From: Chlorobium sp.
Lineage (GTDB): Bacteria; Bacteroidota; Chlorobiia; Chlorobiales; Chlorobiaceae
Direction of reading: 5' to 3'
DNA: 10,044 nucleotides
Assembly: GCA_026193435.1 (NCBI GenBank)
Contig: JAPHUN010000262.1
Span: 1 to 10,044 of the forward strand
The notes under the pieces were generated by a model that saw only the letters and a list, made by a program, of their open reading frames with translations, made no database searches and was not told where the DNA came from. Of this stretch, positions 1 through 7,028 are shown in pieces. Numbering within the stretch: position 1 is the stretch's first letter; each line of letters begins with the position of its first letter. The translations under genes and the position numbers were made by a program.

Positions 1-443
1 GCGGTGTGATTAGAGGGACACAGGATCTCGCAGCTATTGTCAGGAGTGTCGTCAGCGTTCCGGATCAGCAGATTAAATCTCTTTCAAGGATTTTTCAGGC
101 ATTGCGCATCGCGGTGAATGATGAGCTTGGGGCATTGGACGCGGCGCTGAAAGAAGGGGCGGCGAGCCTCAGCCCGCAGGGCAGAATGGCGGTGATGAGC
201 TACCACTCTATCGAGGACAGGATGGTAAAGCACTATTTCAGAACGCTTGCGGCAGACGACTGGGGGCCGAAAGGGGTCGGGCTTCGAGAGCCCCTGCATA
301 AGGCGGCATTCACTCTTGTTACTCGTAAACCGTTGATTGCCGGGGATGATGAAGTCAATGAAAATCCACGGGCAAGAAGTGCGAAACTGAGGGTTATTGA
401 AAGAAAAATGTATTCGGGAGAAGTGAGTGAAAGTGATAGCTGA
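1..443 (+). CDS. rsmH: 16S rRNA m4C1402 methyltransferase RsmH (MraW), 3' part only
   Basis: RsmH is a cytoplasmic SAM-dependent enzyme that N4-methylates C1402 of 16S rRNA; it commonly opens dcw clusters, usually just after mraZ. The reading frame is open from the window edge (first whole codon at base 3), so the GTG at base 6 is internal and not a start. About 146 C-terminal residues are present, roughly half of the usual 300-340, and the N-terminal SAM-binding motifs are outside the window. What is visible is diagnostic: FQALRIAVNDEL (bases 93-128), SYHSIEDRMVKHYF with the family's S-[FY]-HS-[IL]-EDR core (around bases 198-239), then a typical tail with RKPL, NPRARSAKLRVIER. The stop TGA is at 441-443. 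Its last 17 bases overlap the next gene in another frame, which suggests translational coupling. Identity is close to certain; only the 5' end is unknown. Confidence 0.96.
   Translation, partial: GVIRGTQDLAAIVRSVVSVPDQQIKSLSRIFQALRIAVNDELGALDAALKEGAASLSPQGRMAVMSYHSIEDRMVKHYFRTLAADDWGPKGVGLREPLHKAAFTLVTRKPLIAGDDEVNENPRARSAKLRVIERKMYSGEVSESDS
416..420 (+). promoter_or_regulatory. Ribosome binding site for the ftsL-like gene
   Basis: GGGAG lies 6 bases upstream of the GTG at 427, inside the end of rsmH. A TGA at 424-426 is in frame immediately before that GTG, so translation of the ftsL-like gene cannot begin further upstream. Together these fix the start. Confidence 0.7.
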
Positions 444-912
444 CAACCGGGTTTCTCTTGAGCAGTTTCTCTCCGTAACGAAAAGGAAAATCCGGAGGAT
501 CCTGCAGAAAAGGCCGGATTCTGTCGGGGTCGGGGGTCATGAAAACAACCGCGGGGAAGCCTGGCCGGGAGGGCCGTTTCCTGAGGGAGGCAGAAGTGCC
601 GGGGGTGCAGAGAAGCAGGCCGGAGAGCAGAAGAGTTTCAGTTTTGGTTCTCTGCTTCGCTTGCGTACATTTGCATTTCTGATTGCCGGAACCGTTCTCC
701 TGGTCGTCTATATCAACAATCTTCTCACGATTAACGCGCTTTCCAGAGAGAATGAAGGTCTGCGTGAACGTATTGGTATCAGCAGCAGTATAAACGCTGC
801 TCTTGAGCTTGAACTGCAGCGGCTGCAAACGATTCACAATATATCGGGAAAGGCGGAGGAGATGGGGTTGAAAACTCGGATCACTCCCGGGATTACCATC
901 AGTGTAGAATGA
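427..912 (+). CDS. ftsL: FtsL-like bitopic cell division protein
   Basis: This 161-residue protein begins at GTG 427. It has a basic N-terminal segment (residues 17-30, KRKIRRILQKRP inside), a Gly/Pro/Glu-rich linker (about 35-70), one membrane helix (about 80-99) and a periplasmic coiled-coil-like region (about 101-137) rich in Leu, Glu and Arg. It ends with KAEEMGLKTRITP, resembling the A-x-x-x-G-[ML] tail seen in FtsL/DivIC proteins. FtsL of E. coli forms a complex with FtsB and FtsQ and activates FtsWI. Position between rsmH and ftsI is the classical ftsL slot. Sequence conservation in this family is poor, so the name rests on topology and synteny more than on residues. The cytoplasmic part, near 78 residues, is about twice that of E. 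coli FtsL. It overlaps rsmH by 17 bases and is followed by ftsI after 19 bases. Confidence 0.82.
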   Translation: MKVIADNRVSLEQFLSVTKRKIRRILQKRPDSVGVGGHENNRGEAWPGGPFPEGGRSAGGAEKQAGEQKSFSFGSLLRLRTFAFLIAGTVLLVVYINNLLTINALSRENEGLRERIGISSSINAALELELQRLQTIHNISGKAEEMGLKTRITPGITISVE

Positions 913-913
913 C

Positions 914-919
914 AGGAGG
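914..919 (+). promoter_or_regulatory. Ribosome binding site for ftsI
   Basis: A perfect AGGAGG sits just after the ftsL-like stop codon. The spacing to the ATG at 932 is 12 bases, longer than the usual 5-9, but there is no other plausible start codon nearby in that frame. Confidence 0.7.
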
Positions 920-931
920 CACGTTGAGATC

Positions 932-2944
932 ATGAAGAGGCAGGTGGATGCCGGGCGCCCGGATGAGGCGGCCGTAAATAAAACGTTCGGGTGGCGCCTT
1001 CTTCTCGTTGCCGCTCTGTTTGTCGTTCTGGCAGGCGCTATTGTTTTCAAGCTTCTGAATGTTCAGGTTATCGATGTCCAGAAATATAAATCCATGGCGT
1101 CGAAACAGCATGAGCGGGAGATTGTCGAGGTCGCTAAACGGGGCGGGATTCTGGATCGTTCAGGTCTTCGCCTTGCGGAGAGTGTCCAGAAGATCTCTTT
1201 TCATGCTGATCCCTTTCTTGTTCGAAATACGCCGGTCGTGACCGATGGAAGGAGGGACACGGTCAACCGTTCTTCCGAGGTGGCTGAAATGTTTGCCCGG
1301 TATTTTGGAAAAAATAAACGTGATTACAGCAGAAAGCTTCGGGAAAAAAAACGTTTTGTCTGGATGGAACGCTCCGTGCCGGTTGCGGATGCTTTGGAAC
1401 TGATGGAGAAGAATGTTCCGGGAGTCGGTTTCGAGAAAGAGCAGCAGCGGTACTATCTCAATATCGCTTCTCAGGTGATCGGGCTCACGGACAGGGATAA
1501 TCAGGGTATAAGCGGTCTGGAAAAAAAATATGATTTGGAGCTGAAAGGAAACGAAGGGATCAAGGTCTATCAGCGTTCTGCAACCGGAGAGCGTTTTCTT
1601 GCGGCTGGAGAAGAGCAGATTGACGCGCTTGCGGGGCTGAACATCCAGTTGACGATTGATTCGGATGCTCAGGCGATTTTTGAGGATGAACTTCGGAAAT
1701 CCGTCGAGGAGTTCGATGCAAAAGCCGCTATAGGTATCGCAATGGATGTCACAACCGGCGAAATACTGGCCATGGCGAATTATCCTTTGTTCGACATGAA
1801 CAACCGCCGCAACTATCGTCCTGATAAAGCCCGGAACAGGGGTATAACCGATGCGTTTGAGCCGGGCTCAACCATCAAGATCGTTACGGCCGCAGCGGCG
1901 ACAGAGGTGTTGGGCCGGGCGGCGGAAGACTCTCTCGACGCGCATAACGGTGTGTTTGTCTATAACCGCCGGGTCATCAGGGACCATGAAAAGTTCGAAC
2001 GCATGACTTTTCGTGACGCGATGGTGCATTCAAGTAATATTGTTGCGGCAAAAACAGCTCTTGAACTCGGCCCGGATACCTTTTACGGGTATATCAAACG
2101 GTTCGGTTTCGGTGAAAAAACCGGCATAGATCTTATCGGTGAGGCTCCGGGTCTTTTGCGGAACCCTGAGGCCTGGGACAAAACCACCCTTCCCTGGATG
2201 GGATATGGTTATGCGTTTACGGCTACGCCGCTGCAGGTTTTGCAGGCATATGCCGCGGTAGCCAATGACGGCGTGATGATGCGTCCCTATATTGTGAGCC
2301 GTATGCTCGATGCTGCGGGGAATGTTGTCAGCGAATCGAAGCCTGAAAAGGTGCGCAGGGTCATAAAAACTGAAACCGCTCACTATCTGAGAACGCACTA
2401 TCTGGAGCCGATTGTTGTCGAGGGGACAGGCATTTCTGCGGCTATACCCGGCGTATCGGTCGCAGGGAAAACCGGAACAGCGCAGAAACTGAAAAACGGA
2501 TCATATCATGAAAGGGCCTACGTCGCTTCATTTGTAGGGTTCTATCCGGCTGAAAAGCCAAGAATCGCGATGCTTGTCGTGGTGGATGAACCGAAAAAGG
2601 CTTACTACGCGAGCACGGTTGCGGCACCGGTATTTTCGCGTATCGGACAGAGGATGATCTTTTCATCCGAGAAGCTGAAAAAGGAGTTGGCGATCGTCTC
2701 TTCCGGGAAAGAGGCTCTTGATCGTCTTCAGGCTGTCGCTGTACCGGAACTTGGCGGATTGCCCGGGAAGGATGCAAGACGTCTTCTGGAGTGGACAGGA
2801 CTTGTTATGGAATATGAAGGGAGTTTGAAAGATTCTGTTGCCGCTCAGGAGGTTGCTTCCGGAACCATGCTTGCGGAAGGTTCACCGGTGAAGGTTACTC
2901 TTGGAAGGGCTGTCGGTGGGAAATCAATTACGCAGGCGCAATGA
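932..2944 (+). CDS. ftsI: Septal peptidoglycan transpeptidase FtsI (PBP3/SpoVD type) with C-terminal PASTA domain
   Basis: This class B penicillin-binding protein crosslinks septal peptidoglycan in the periplasm, as partner of FtsW. The 670 residues read in order: short cytoplasmic tail, one membrane anchor (about 21-42), a PBP dimerisation/pedestal region with the RGGILDRSGLRLA motif (70-82) and the KRFVWMERSVP segment (140-150), then the transpeptidase domain (about 265-575). Its three active-site motifs are intact: S313-T-I-K316 in EPGSTIK (nucleophile serine), S367-S-N369, and K513-T-G-T516. Residues about 602-657 (from AVPELGGLPGKDARRLLEWTGL) form one PASTA domain. E. coli FtsI (588 residues) has none, which accounts for the greater length here; PASTA-bearing FtsI/SpoVD proteins are known in Firmicutes and in the Bacteroidota/Chlorobiota. 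The start ATG at 932 has AGGAGG upstream. A 10-base gap leads to murE. Confidence 0.96.
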   Translation: MKRQVDAGRPDEAAVNKTFGWRLLLVAALFVVLAGAIVFKLLNVQVIDVQKYKSMASKQHEREIVEVAKRGGILDRSGLRLAESVQKISFHADPFLVRNTPVVTDGRRDTVNRSSEVAEMFARYFGKNKRDYSRKLREKKRFVWMERSVPVADALELMEKNVPGVGFEKEQQRYYLNIASQVIGLTDRDNQGISGLEKKYDLELKGNEGIKVYQRSATGERFLAAGEEQIDALAGLNIQLTIDSDAQAIFEDELRKSVEEFDAKAAIGIAMDVTTGEILAMANYPLFDMNNRRNYRPDKARNRGITDAFEPGSTIKIVTAAAATEVLGRAAEDSLDAHNGVFVYNRRVIRDHEKFERMTFRDAMVHSSNIVAAKTALELGPDTFYGYIKRFGFGEKTGIDLIGEAPGLLRNPEAWDKTTLPWMGYGYAFTATPLQVLQAYAAVANDGVMMRPYIVSRMLDAAGNVVSESKPEKVRRVIKTETAHYLRTHYLEPIVVEGTGISAAIPGVSVAGKTGTAQKLKNGSYHERAYVASFVGFYPAEKPRIAMLVVVDEPKKAYYASTVAAPVFSRIGQRMIFSSEKLKKELAIVSSGKEALDRLQAVAVPELGGLPGKDARRLLEWTGLVMEYEGSLKDSVAAQEVASGTMLAEGSPVKVTLGRAVGGKSITQAQ

Positions 2945-2948
2945 GAGG
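2943..2948 (+). promoter_or_regulatory. Ribosome binding site that decides the murE start
   Basis: GAGAGG overlaps the ftsI stop codon and lies 6 bases before the ATG at 2955. This favours that start over an upstream in-frame codon at 2901, which would add 18 residues unlike MurE and overlap ftsI by 44 bases. Confidence 0.7.
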
Positions 2949-2954
2949 TCAATA

Positions 2955-4457
2955 ATGGTACCGTTGAAGAGGTTGTTGGAACGACTCGATGTTTCTGCCG
3001 TTGAAGGCGGCATGCATCCTGAAATGCGGATCGGGAACATTACATCCGACTCACGAAAAGCTTCGAAAGATACGTTATTTGTCGCGGTGCGGGGTTTCGT
3101 GACCGACGGGCACGAATTTATCGGTGACGCTGTCTCCCTTGGGTCGAAGGCGGTGGTCTGCGAAGAGCTTCCGGAAACCCCTGCTGAAAGGGTTCTGTTT
3201 ATTCTCGTGCCGGATGCAAGGAGGGCGATGGCACAGATCGCAAAGGCGTTCTACGGGGATATCTCGGACAGGCTCAGCATTATCGGGGTTACCGGAACGA
3301 ACGGGAAAACCACGACGGCGCGCCTGATGGCCGGGATGATGAACGACTGCGGGATCAGAACGGGATATATCGGTACAGGGCTTGCATTGGCAGGGGATGA
3401 GAAGATTCCCCTCGAGAGGACGACTCCCGAAGCGGAAGAACTGCATCGTCTTTTTTCAATCATGGCTGAAAGGGGTTGCAGGGCGGTGGTGATGGAGGTT
3501 TCTTCTCATGCGCTTGTACTGCAGCGAACATTCGGGATTGTTTTTTCAGGGGCGGTGTATACGAACCTTACACAGGATCATCTTGATTTTCATCATACGA
3601 TGGAAGCGTATGCCTCGGCCAAGCAACTGTTGTTCGGCGCTGTTTTGCCTGAGGGATTTGTCGTTGTCAACGCAGATGATCCCAGGGCCGGGTTTATGGC
3701 GGAAAACAGGGGAAAGGCCAGGCTCTATTGCTGTACGGTCGGCGACAGTCATTTTGCCTGCAGTGAGGGAAAAGCGTTCAGGGCGACGCTTCTTGAGGCA
3801 GGGTTGCAGGCTACCCGGGTTGCAGTAGATGCGGATGGCAGGAGTTATGAAGTGCTTTTCAGACTTACGGGGCTGTTCAATGTGATGAATCTGCTGGAGG
3901 TGTTCGCGTCGGGTGTCGCTCTGGGGCTTGAACCTGAAGCAGTTCTCCGCAGCCTGTCGACATCGTCGCCTGTGGAAGGACGGATGGAGATTGTCAGGGA
4001 TGCTGCCGGTGATTTCTTTGCTGTCGTGGACTATGCTCATACGCCTGATGCTCTTGAAAAAGTGATTGGAACGCTCAACGAGCTCAAGCCGGAAGAGGGT
4101 GAGGTGATCGTGGTGTTCGGATGCGGGGGGAACCGTGACCATGAGAAGCGATCTGTCATGGGCCGGATCGCCTCCAGAGGGGCGGACAGGCTTATCATTA
4201 CTTCGGATAATCCGAGAGATGAAAATCCGGAAAGCATTCTGGACGATATCGCTGAAGGGATTGTTTCTACGGGCTATATGCGATTTTGTGACCGGGCCGA
4301 AGCGATACATTGCGGTGTTAACCTGCTGAAAGAAGGGGATATACTGCTTGTCGCAGGAAAAGGCCATGAAACCTGTCAGGAGAAAGCAGGTACCAGCAGC
4401 TTTTTTTCCGATCGGGAAACAACAGAAGAAGCTATACTTGCGAGAAGTACTCATTGA
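2955..4457 (+). CDS. murE: UDP-MurNAc-L-Ala-D-Glu:meso-diaminopimelate ligase MurE
   Basis: MurE is a cytoplasmic ATP-dependent ligase that adds the third stem-peptide residue. The 500-residue length matches the family. Visible in order: N-terminal UDP-binding domain with ITSDSRK (29-35) and DTLFVAVRGFVTDGHEF (39-55); ATP-binding central domain with the P-loop GTNGKTTT (114-121), TTPEAEELH (156-164), EVSSHAL (181-187), DHLDFHHTM (208-216) and the lysine carbamylated in this family, K223, in YASAK; C-terminal domain with EGRME (341-345), VVDYAHTPDALE (357-368), GCGGNRD (389-395) and S417-DNPR-D-E-N-P425. DNPR, together with GKGHE (468-472), is the signature for meso-DAP rather than L-lysine as substrate. 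ATG 2955 is chosen for its SD and because the protein then starts like other MurE proteins. The stop TGA (4455-4457) sits 23 bases before the preferred murF start. Confidence 0.97.
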   Translation: MVPLKRLLERLDVSAVEGGMHPEMRIGNITSDSRKASKDTLFVAVRGFVTDGHEFIGDAVSLGSKAVVCEELPETPAERVLFILVPDARRAMAQIAKAFYGDISDRLSIIGVTGTNGKTTTARLMAGMMNDCGIRTGYIGTGLALAGDEKIPLERTTPEAEELHRLFSIMAERGCRAVVMEVSSHALVLQRTFGIVFSGAVYTNLTQDHLDFHHTMEAYASAKQLLFGAVLPEGFVVVNADDPRAGFMAENRGKARLYCCTVGDSHFACSEGKAFRATLLEAGLQATRVAVDADGRSYEVLFRLTGLFNVMNLLEVFASGVALGLEPEAVLRSLSTSSPVEGRMEIVRDAAGDFFAVVDYAHTPDALEKVIGTLNELKPEEGEVIVVFGCGGNRDHEKRSVMGRIASRGADRLIITSDNPRDENPESILDDIAEGIVSTGYMRFCDRAEAIHCGVNLLKEGDILLVAGKGHETCQEKAGTSSFFSDRETTEEAILARSTH

Positions 4458-4462
4458 AAAAG

Positions 4463-4468
4463 AAGGAG
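4463..4468 (+). promoter_or_regulatory. Ribosome binding site that decides the murF start
   Basis: AAGGAG lies 12 bases before the ATG at 4481. The alternative TTG at 4454, which overlaps the murE stop as TTGA, has only a weak GAGAAG upstream and would place this good SD inside the gene. The 12-base spacing equals that of ftsI in this same operon, which makes it more acceptable. Confidence 0.6.
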
Positions 4469-4480
4469 CAACACGAAACG

Positions 4481-5899
4481 ATGAAAGCCTGTCTGCAGAG
4501 AGATGATTTTGAAAAATCCGGGAGACTCTCGGGGTTTGCCCCGGATGATCCGGTGATTTTTCAGGAGCCCACGGTGGTGATCGATTCCCGGGAGATCACG
4601 GGAGGAGAGATATTTGTCGCCCTGAAAGGTGAGCAGACGGATGGTCATTATTTTGTTCGGCAGGCATTTGAAAATGGAGCCGCCTGTGCAATTGTAAGCA
4701 GGGAGTGGTATACTCGCCAGGGTTCGTCAGCGCATGAAGCAGGGGCTCGTTATCTGGTGACGGTCGATACCACGGAGGCAATGCAGCGGCTTGCCGCTCT
4801 CTACCGGTTGAATTTTGCCATCCCGGTGATCGGGATCGGCGGAAGCAACGGCAAGACGACGACCAAGGAGATGACTGCGTCAGTTCTCAGGGGTCGTTAC
4901 CGTGTGCACATGAGTGAGGGAAATTTCAATAACCATCTCGGGGTTCCTCTGACGCTTTTCGGTCTTCGTGAGAAACACGAAGTGGCTGTGGTGGAAATGG
5001 GCATAAACCATCCGGGCGAGATGGAGCTGCTTGCAGAGATAGCTGCGCCGACACATGGGCTGTTGACCAATATCGGTCATGAGCATCTTGAGTTTTTGCG
5101 GGATCTGGACGGGGTGGCGGATGCCGAAACCGCCCTGTACCGGTATGTGCAGGAGAGTGGCGGAGTGGTGTTTGTCAACAGGGAAGACAGCCGGCTTACT
5201 GAGGCTGCAGCCGGTATCCCATCGACAGTCGGCTACGGCATTGCGCTGGAGGGAGAGGGGTTCTGGGCTGAGGATATACGGATGGACAACCTGGGCCGCG
5301 CGCTGTTCATGCTCTGTTCATCTGCAGGAAACGTACCGGTTACGCTTGGTTTTGCGGGTCGTCACAATGTCTCCAATGCCGTCGCCGCCGCGACGGTCGG
5401 GTTTCATTTCGGATTGACGCAGGAAGAAATCGCCGGGGGGATGGAGCGGCTGGAGCCCGAAGATGGCTGGAAACGCCTGGAATTTCAGCGAGCCGGGGGA
5501 ATAACCATTGTCAATGATACCTATAATGCAAATCCTGATTCGGTCCGTAACGCGCTTGACCTGTTGTGTGAACTTCCCGTTACCGGGAAACGTGTTGCGG
5601 TGATCGGGGATATGCTTGAGCTTGGCGGGGTGAGTGCTCCTGAACATGAGGAAATCGGCCGTTACGCAGCATCGCTCGACGGCCTGGATGCCCTCTACAC
5701 TTTCGGGGAACAGGCCGCTCTCTGCTGCCGAACGGCGGGAATGAAATGCGCCGGGCATTTCATGGACCACGGCGCGCTTCAGCATCTGTTGCACGAATCG
5801 CTCAGTCCCGGTGACGTTCTGCTTCTTAAAGGCTCACGCGGCATGAAGCTGGAACGAGTGGCAGAAGGCCTTTTGAACCTGTCAGGACCGGATCAATAA
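4481..5899 (+). CDS. murF: UDP-MurNAc-tripeptide:D-Ala-D-Ala ligase MurF
   Basis: MurF completes the UDP-MurNAc-pentapeptide in the cytoplasm by adding D-Ala-D-Ala. With the ATG at 4481 the protein has 472 residues, close to E. coli MurF (452). Landmarks: [21 protein letters not shown] (34-54, N-terminal substrate domain); P-loop [10 protein letters not shown] (121-130); [14 protein letters not shown] (146-159), a MurF hallmark; [11 protein letters not shown] (170-180) with the metal-binding glutamate E172; NIGHEHLE (197-204); GRHNVSNA (293-300); DTYNANPDS (346-354), diagnostic for MurF; GDMLELG (376-382); [10 protein letters not shown] (449-458). Oddity: the lysine that is carbamylated in Mur ligases aligns with E216 (bases 5126-5128), and there is no lysine at all between K165 and K331. 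All other motifs look intact, so I regard it as a working enzyme. A TTG start at 4454 would add nine residues. mraY follows after 17 bases. Confidence 0.95.
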   Translation: MKACLQRDDFEKSGRLSGFAPDDPVIFQEPTVVIDSREITGGEIFVALKGEQTDGHYFVRQAFENGAACAIVSREWYTRQGSSAHEAGARYLVTVDTTEAMQRLAALYRLNFAIPVIGIGGSNGKTTTKEMTASVLRGRYRVHMSEGNFNNHLGVPLTLFGLREKHEVAVVEMGINHPGEMELLAEIAAPTHGLLTNIGHEHLEFLRDLDGVADAETALYRYVQESGGVVFVNREDSRLTEAAAGIPSTVGYGIALEGEGFWAEDIRMDNLGRALFMLCSSAGNVPVTLGFAGRHNVSNAVAAATVGFHFGLTQEEIAGGMERLEPEDGWKRLEFQRAGGITIVNDTYNANPDSVRNALDLLCELPVTGKRVAVIGDMLELGGVSAPEHEEIGRYAASLDGLDALYTFGEQAALCCRTAGMKCAGHFMDHGALQHLLHESLSPGDVLLLKGSRGMKLERVAEGLLNLSGPDQ

Positions 5900-5916
5900 A
5901 TCTGTATCTGCTTTCT

Positions 5917-7026
5917 ATGCTATACTATCTTTTACAATATATCAATGAGCTGTTCGACCCTCCGGGTTTCGGCGTTATAGAGTATATAACCTTCAGGGCA
6001 AGTGCCGCGGCGATCACCTCTCTTCTGATCACCATTCTCGCGGGTCCGAAACTGATCGGGTATCTGAAATCGAAATATATCGAGCCCGTCAAGGAAGAAG
6101 CTCCGCCCGAGCATCGGCAGAAGAGGAAAGAGCTCCCGACGATGGGAGGGACGCTGATCATATTCTCGGTGGTTGTTTCCGGCTTTCTCTGGGCAAAGTT
6201 CAACGATCCTTACGTCTGGCTGATTCTCCTCTCTATTCTATGGATGGGAGCTATCGGGTTTATCGATGACTACCGGAAAGTCGTCCTGAAGATCAAGGGC
6301 GGGCTCTCGGCAAAATATAAACTGATCGGTCAGGTCTCGCTTGGCCTGTTCATAGGGCTCTATACCCGTTTCGATCCAGCATTTTCCGTACTGTTGACAG
6401 AGACGACGATCCCTTTTTTCAAAGATCTGATGATCGACTATGGCTGGTGGTATATCCCGGTTGTTGTTTTCATCATTACCGCGGTTTCCAATGCCGTGAA
6501 CCTCACTGACGGACTTGACGGGCTTGCCGCTGGTACTTCCGGGATAGTAGTCTTCGGGCTTGGTGGATTTGCCTATCTGACCGGCAACGCGGTGTATTCC
6601 GATTATCTGAATATCGCCTTCATACCGGGAGGAGGAGAGGTTGCCGTGGTGAGTATGGCGATTGCTATGGCTTGTGTAGGATTTCTCTGGTTCAACTCGC
6701 ATCCGGCGGAGATATTCATGGGCGATACCGGTTCGCTTGCTCTTGGCAGCGCTATAGCGGTTATCGCGCTGCTTATAAAAAAAGAGCTGCTGCTTCCGGT
6801 GCTTGCCGGAACATTTCTGCTTGAGACCTTGTCGGTTTCTCTGCAGGTCACCTGGTTCAAATTCACCAAATGGCGGTTCGGCGAAGGGAGGAGGATTTTT
6901 CTTATGGCTCCCCTCCACCACCACTACCAGATGAAAGGGTGGGCGGAGGAAAAAATTGTCATACGGTTCTGGATCATTACACTGCTGTTTTTCCTTTCCA
7001 GCCTGATGACCTTAAAACTGAGGTGA
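5917..7026 (+). CDS. mraY: Phospho-MurNAc-pentapeptide transferase MraY (lipid I synthase)
   Basis: MraY is a polytopic inner-membrane enzyme that transfers phospho-MurNAc-pentapeptide from UDP to undecaprenyl phosphate, giving lipid I. At 369 residues it is slightly longer than E. coli MraY (360), and about ten hydrophobic helices can be traced. Motifs: [13 protein letters not shown] (67-78), the Mg2+-binding D117-D118 in [24 protein letters not shown] (192-206), the third essential aspartate D270 in [11 protein letters not shown], and [12 protein letters not shown] (331-342) with H334-H336. The loop around [15 protein letters not shown] (227-241) is longer than in proteobacteria and resembles the Bacteroidota/Chlorobiota form. 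The ATG at 5917 gives an E. coli-like N-terminus (MLYYLLQYI). No better start lies upstream in frame, but no SD is visible either, so translation may depend on coupling to murF, 17 bases upstream. Its end abuts the murD start. Confidence 0.97.
   Translation: MLYYLLQYINELFDPPGFGVIEYITFRASAAAITSLLITILAGPKLIGYLKSKYIEPVKEEAPPEHRQKRKELPTMGGTLIIFSVVVSGFLWAKFNDPYVWLILLSILWMGAIGFIDDYRKVVLKIKGGLSAKYKLIGQVSLGLFIGLYTRFDPAFSVLLTETTIPFFKDLMIDYGWWYIPVVVFIITAVSNAVNLTDGLDGLAAGTSGIVVFGLGGFAYLTGNAVYSDYLNIAFIPGGGEVAVVSMAIAMACVGFLWFNSHPAEIFMGDTGSLALGSAIAVIALLIKKELLLPVLAGTFLLETLSVSLQVTWFKFTKWRFGEGRRIFLMAPLHHHYQMKGWAEEKIVIRFWIITLLFFLSSLMTLKLR
7020..7026 (+). promoter_or_regulatory. Ribosome binding site that decides the murD start
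   Basis: GAGGTGA, which contains the mraY stop codon, pairs well with the anti-SD and leaves its GAGG core 5 bases from the GTG at 7029. An in-frame GTG at 7023 is the only close alternative; it lies within this SD and has no purine-rich site of its own. Confidence 0.65.
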
Positions 7027-7028
7027 GC

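Noticed and set aside
394..1050. 218-residue open frame on the minus strand opposite the ftsL-like gene
   Set aside because: Antisense to a well supported start and reading frame; no support of its own.
2901..2954. Upstream extension of murE by 18 residues
   Set aside because: It would overlap ftsI by 44 bases, has no SD, and adds sequence unlike MurE; ATG 2955 has GAGAGG at good spacing.
3546..4454. 302-residue open frame on the minus strand opposite murE
   Set aside because: It is antisense to a clear MurE, has no recognisable domain or hydrophobic pattern, and is rich in Arg, Pro, His and Ser as expected of a shadow frame.
4454..4480. TTG start of murF overlapping the murE stop
   Set aside because: Possible, but the better SD (4463-4468) serves ATG 4481, and the nine extra residues are only Lys/Glu/Gln-rich filler encoded by the SD region.
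5918..5926. TGCTATACT, similar to an extended -10 promoter element, at the start of mraY
   Set aside because: Transcription would begin after the mraY start codon, there is no fitting -35, and A/T-rich gaps give such matches by chance.
6238..6924. 228-residue open frame on the minus strand opposite mraY
   Set aside because: Charged, Gln/Arg/Pro-rich mirror of a membrane-protein gene, with no domain.
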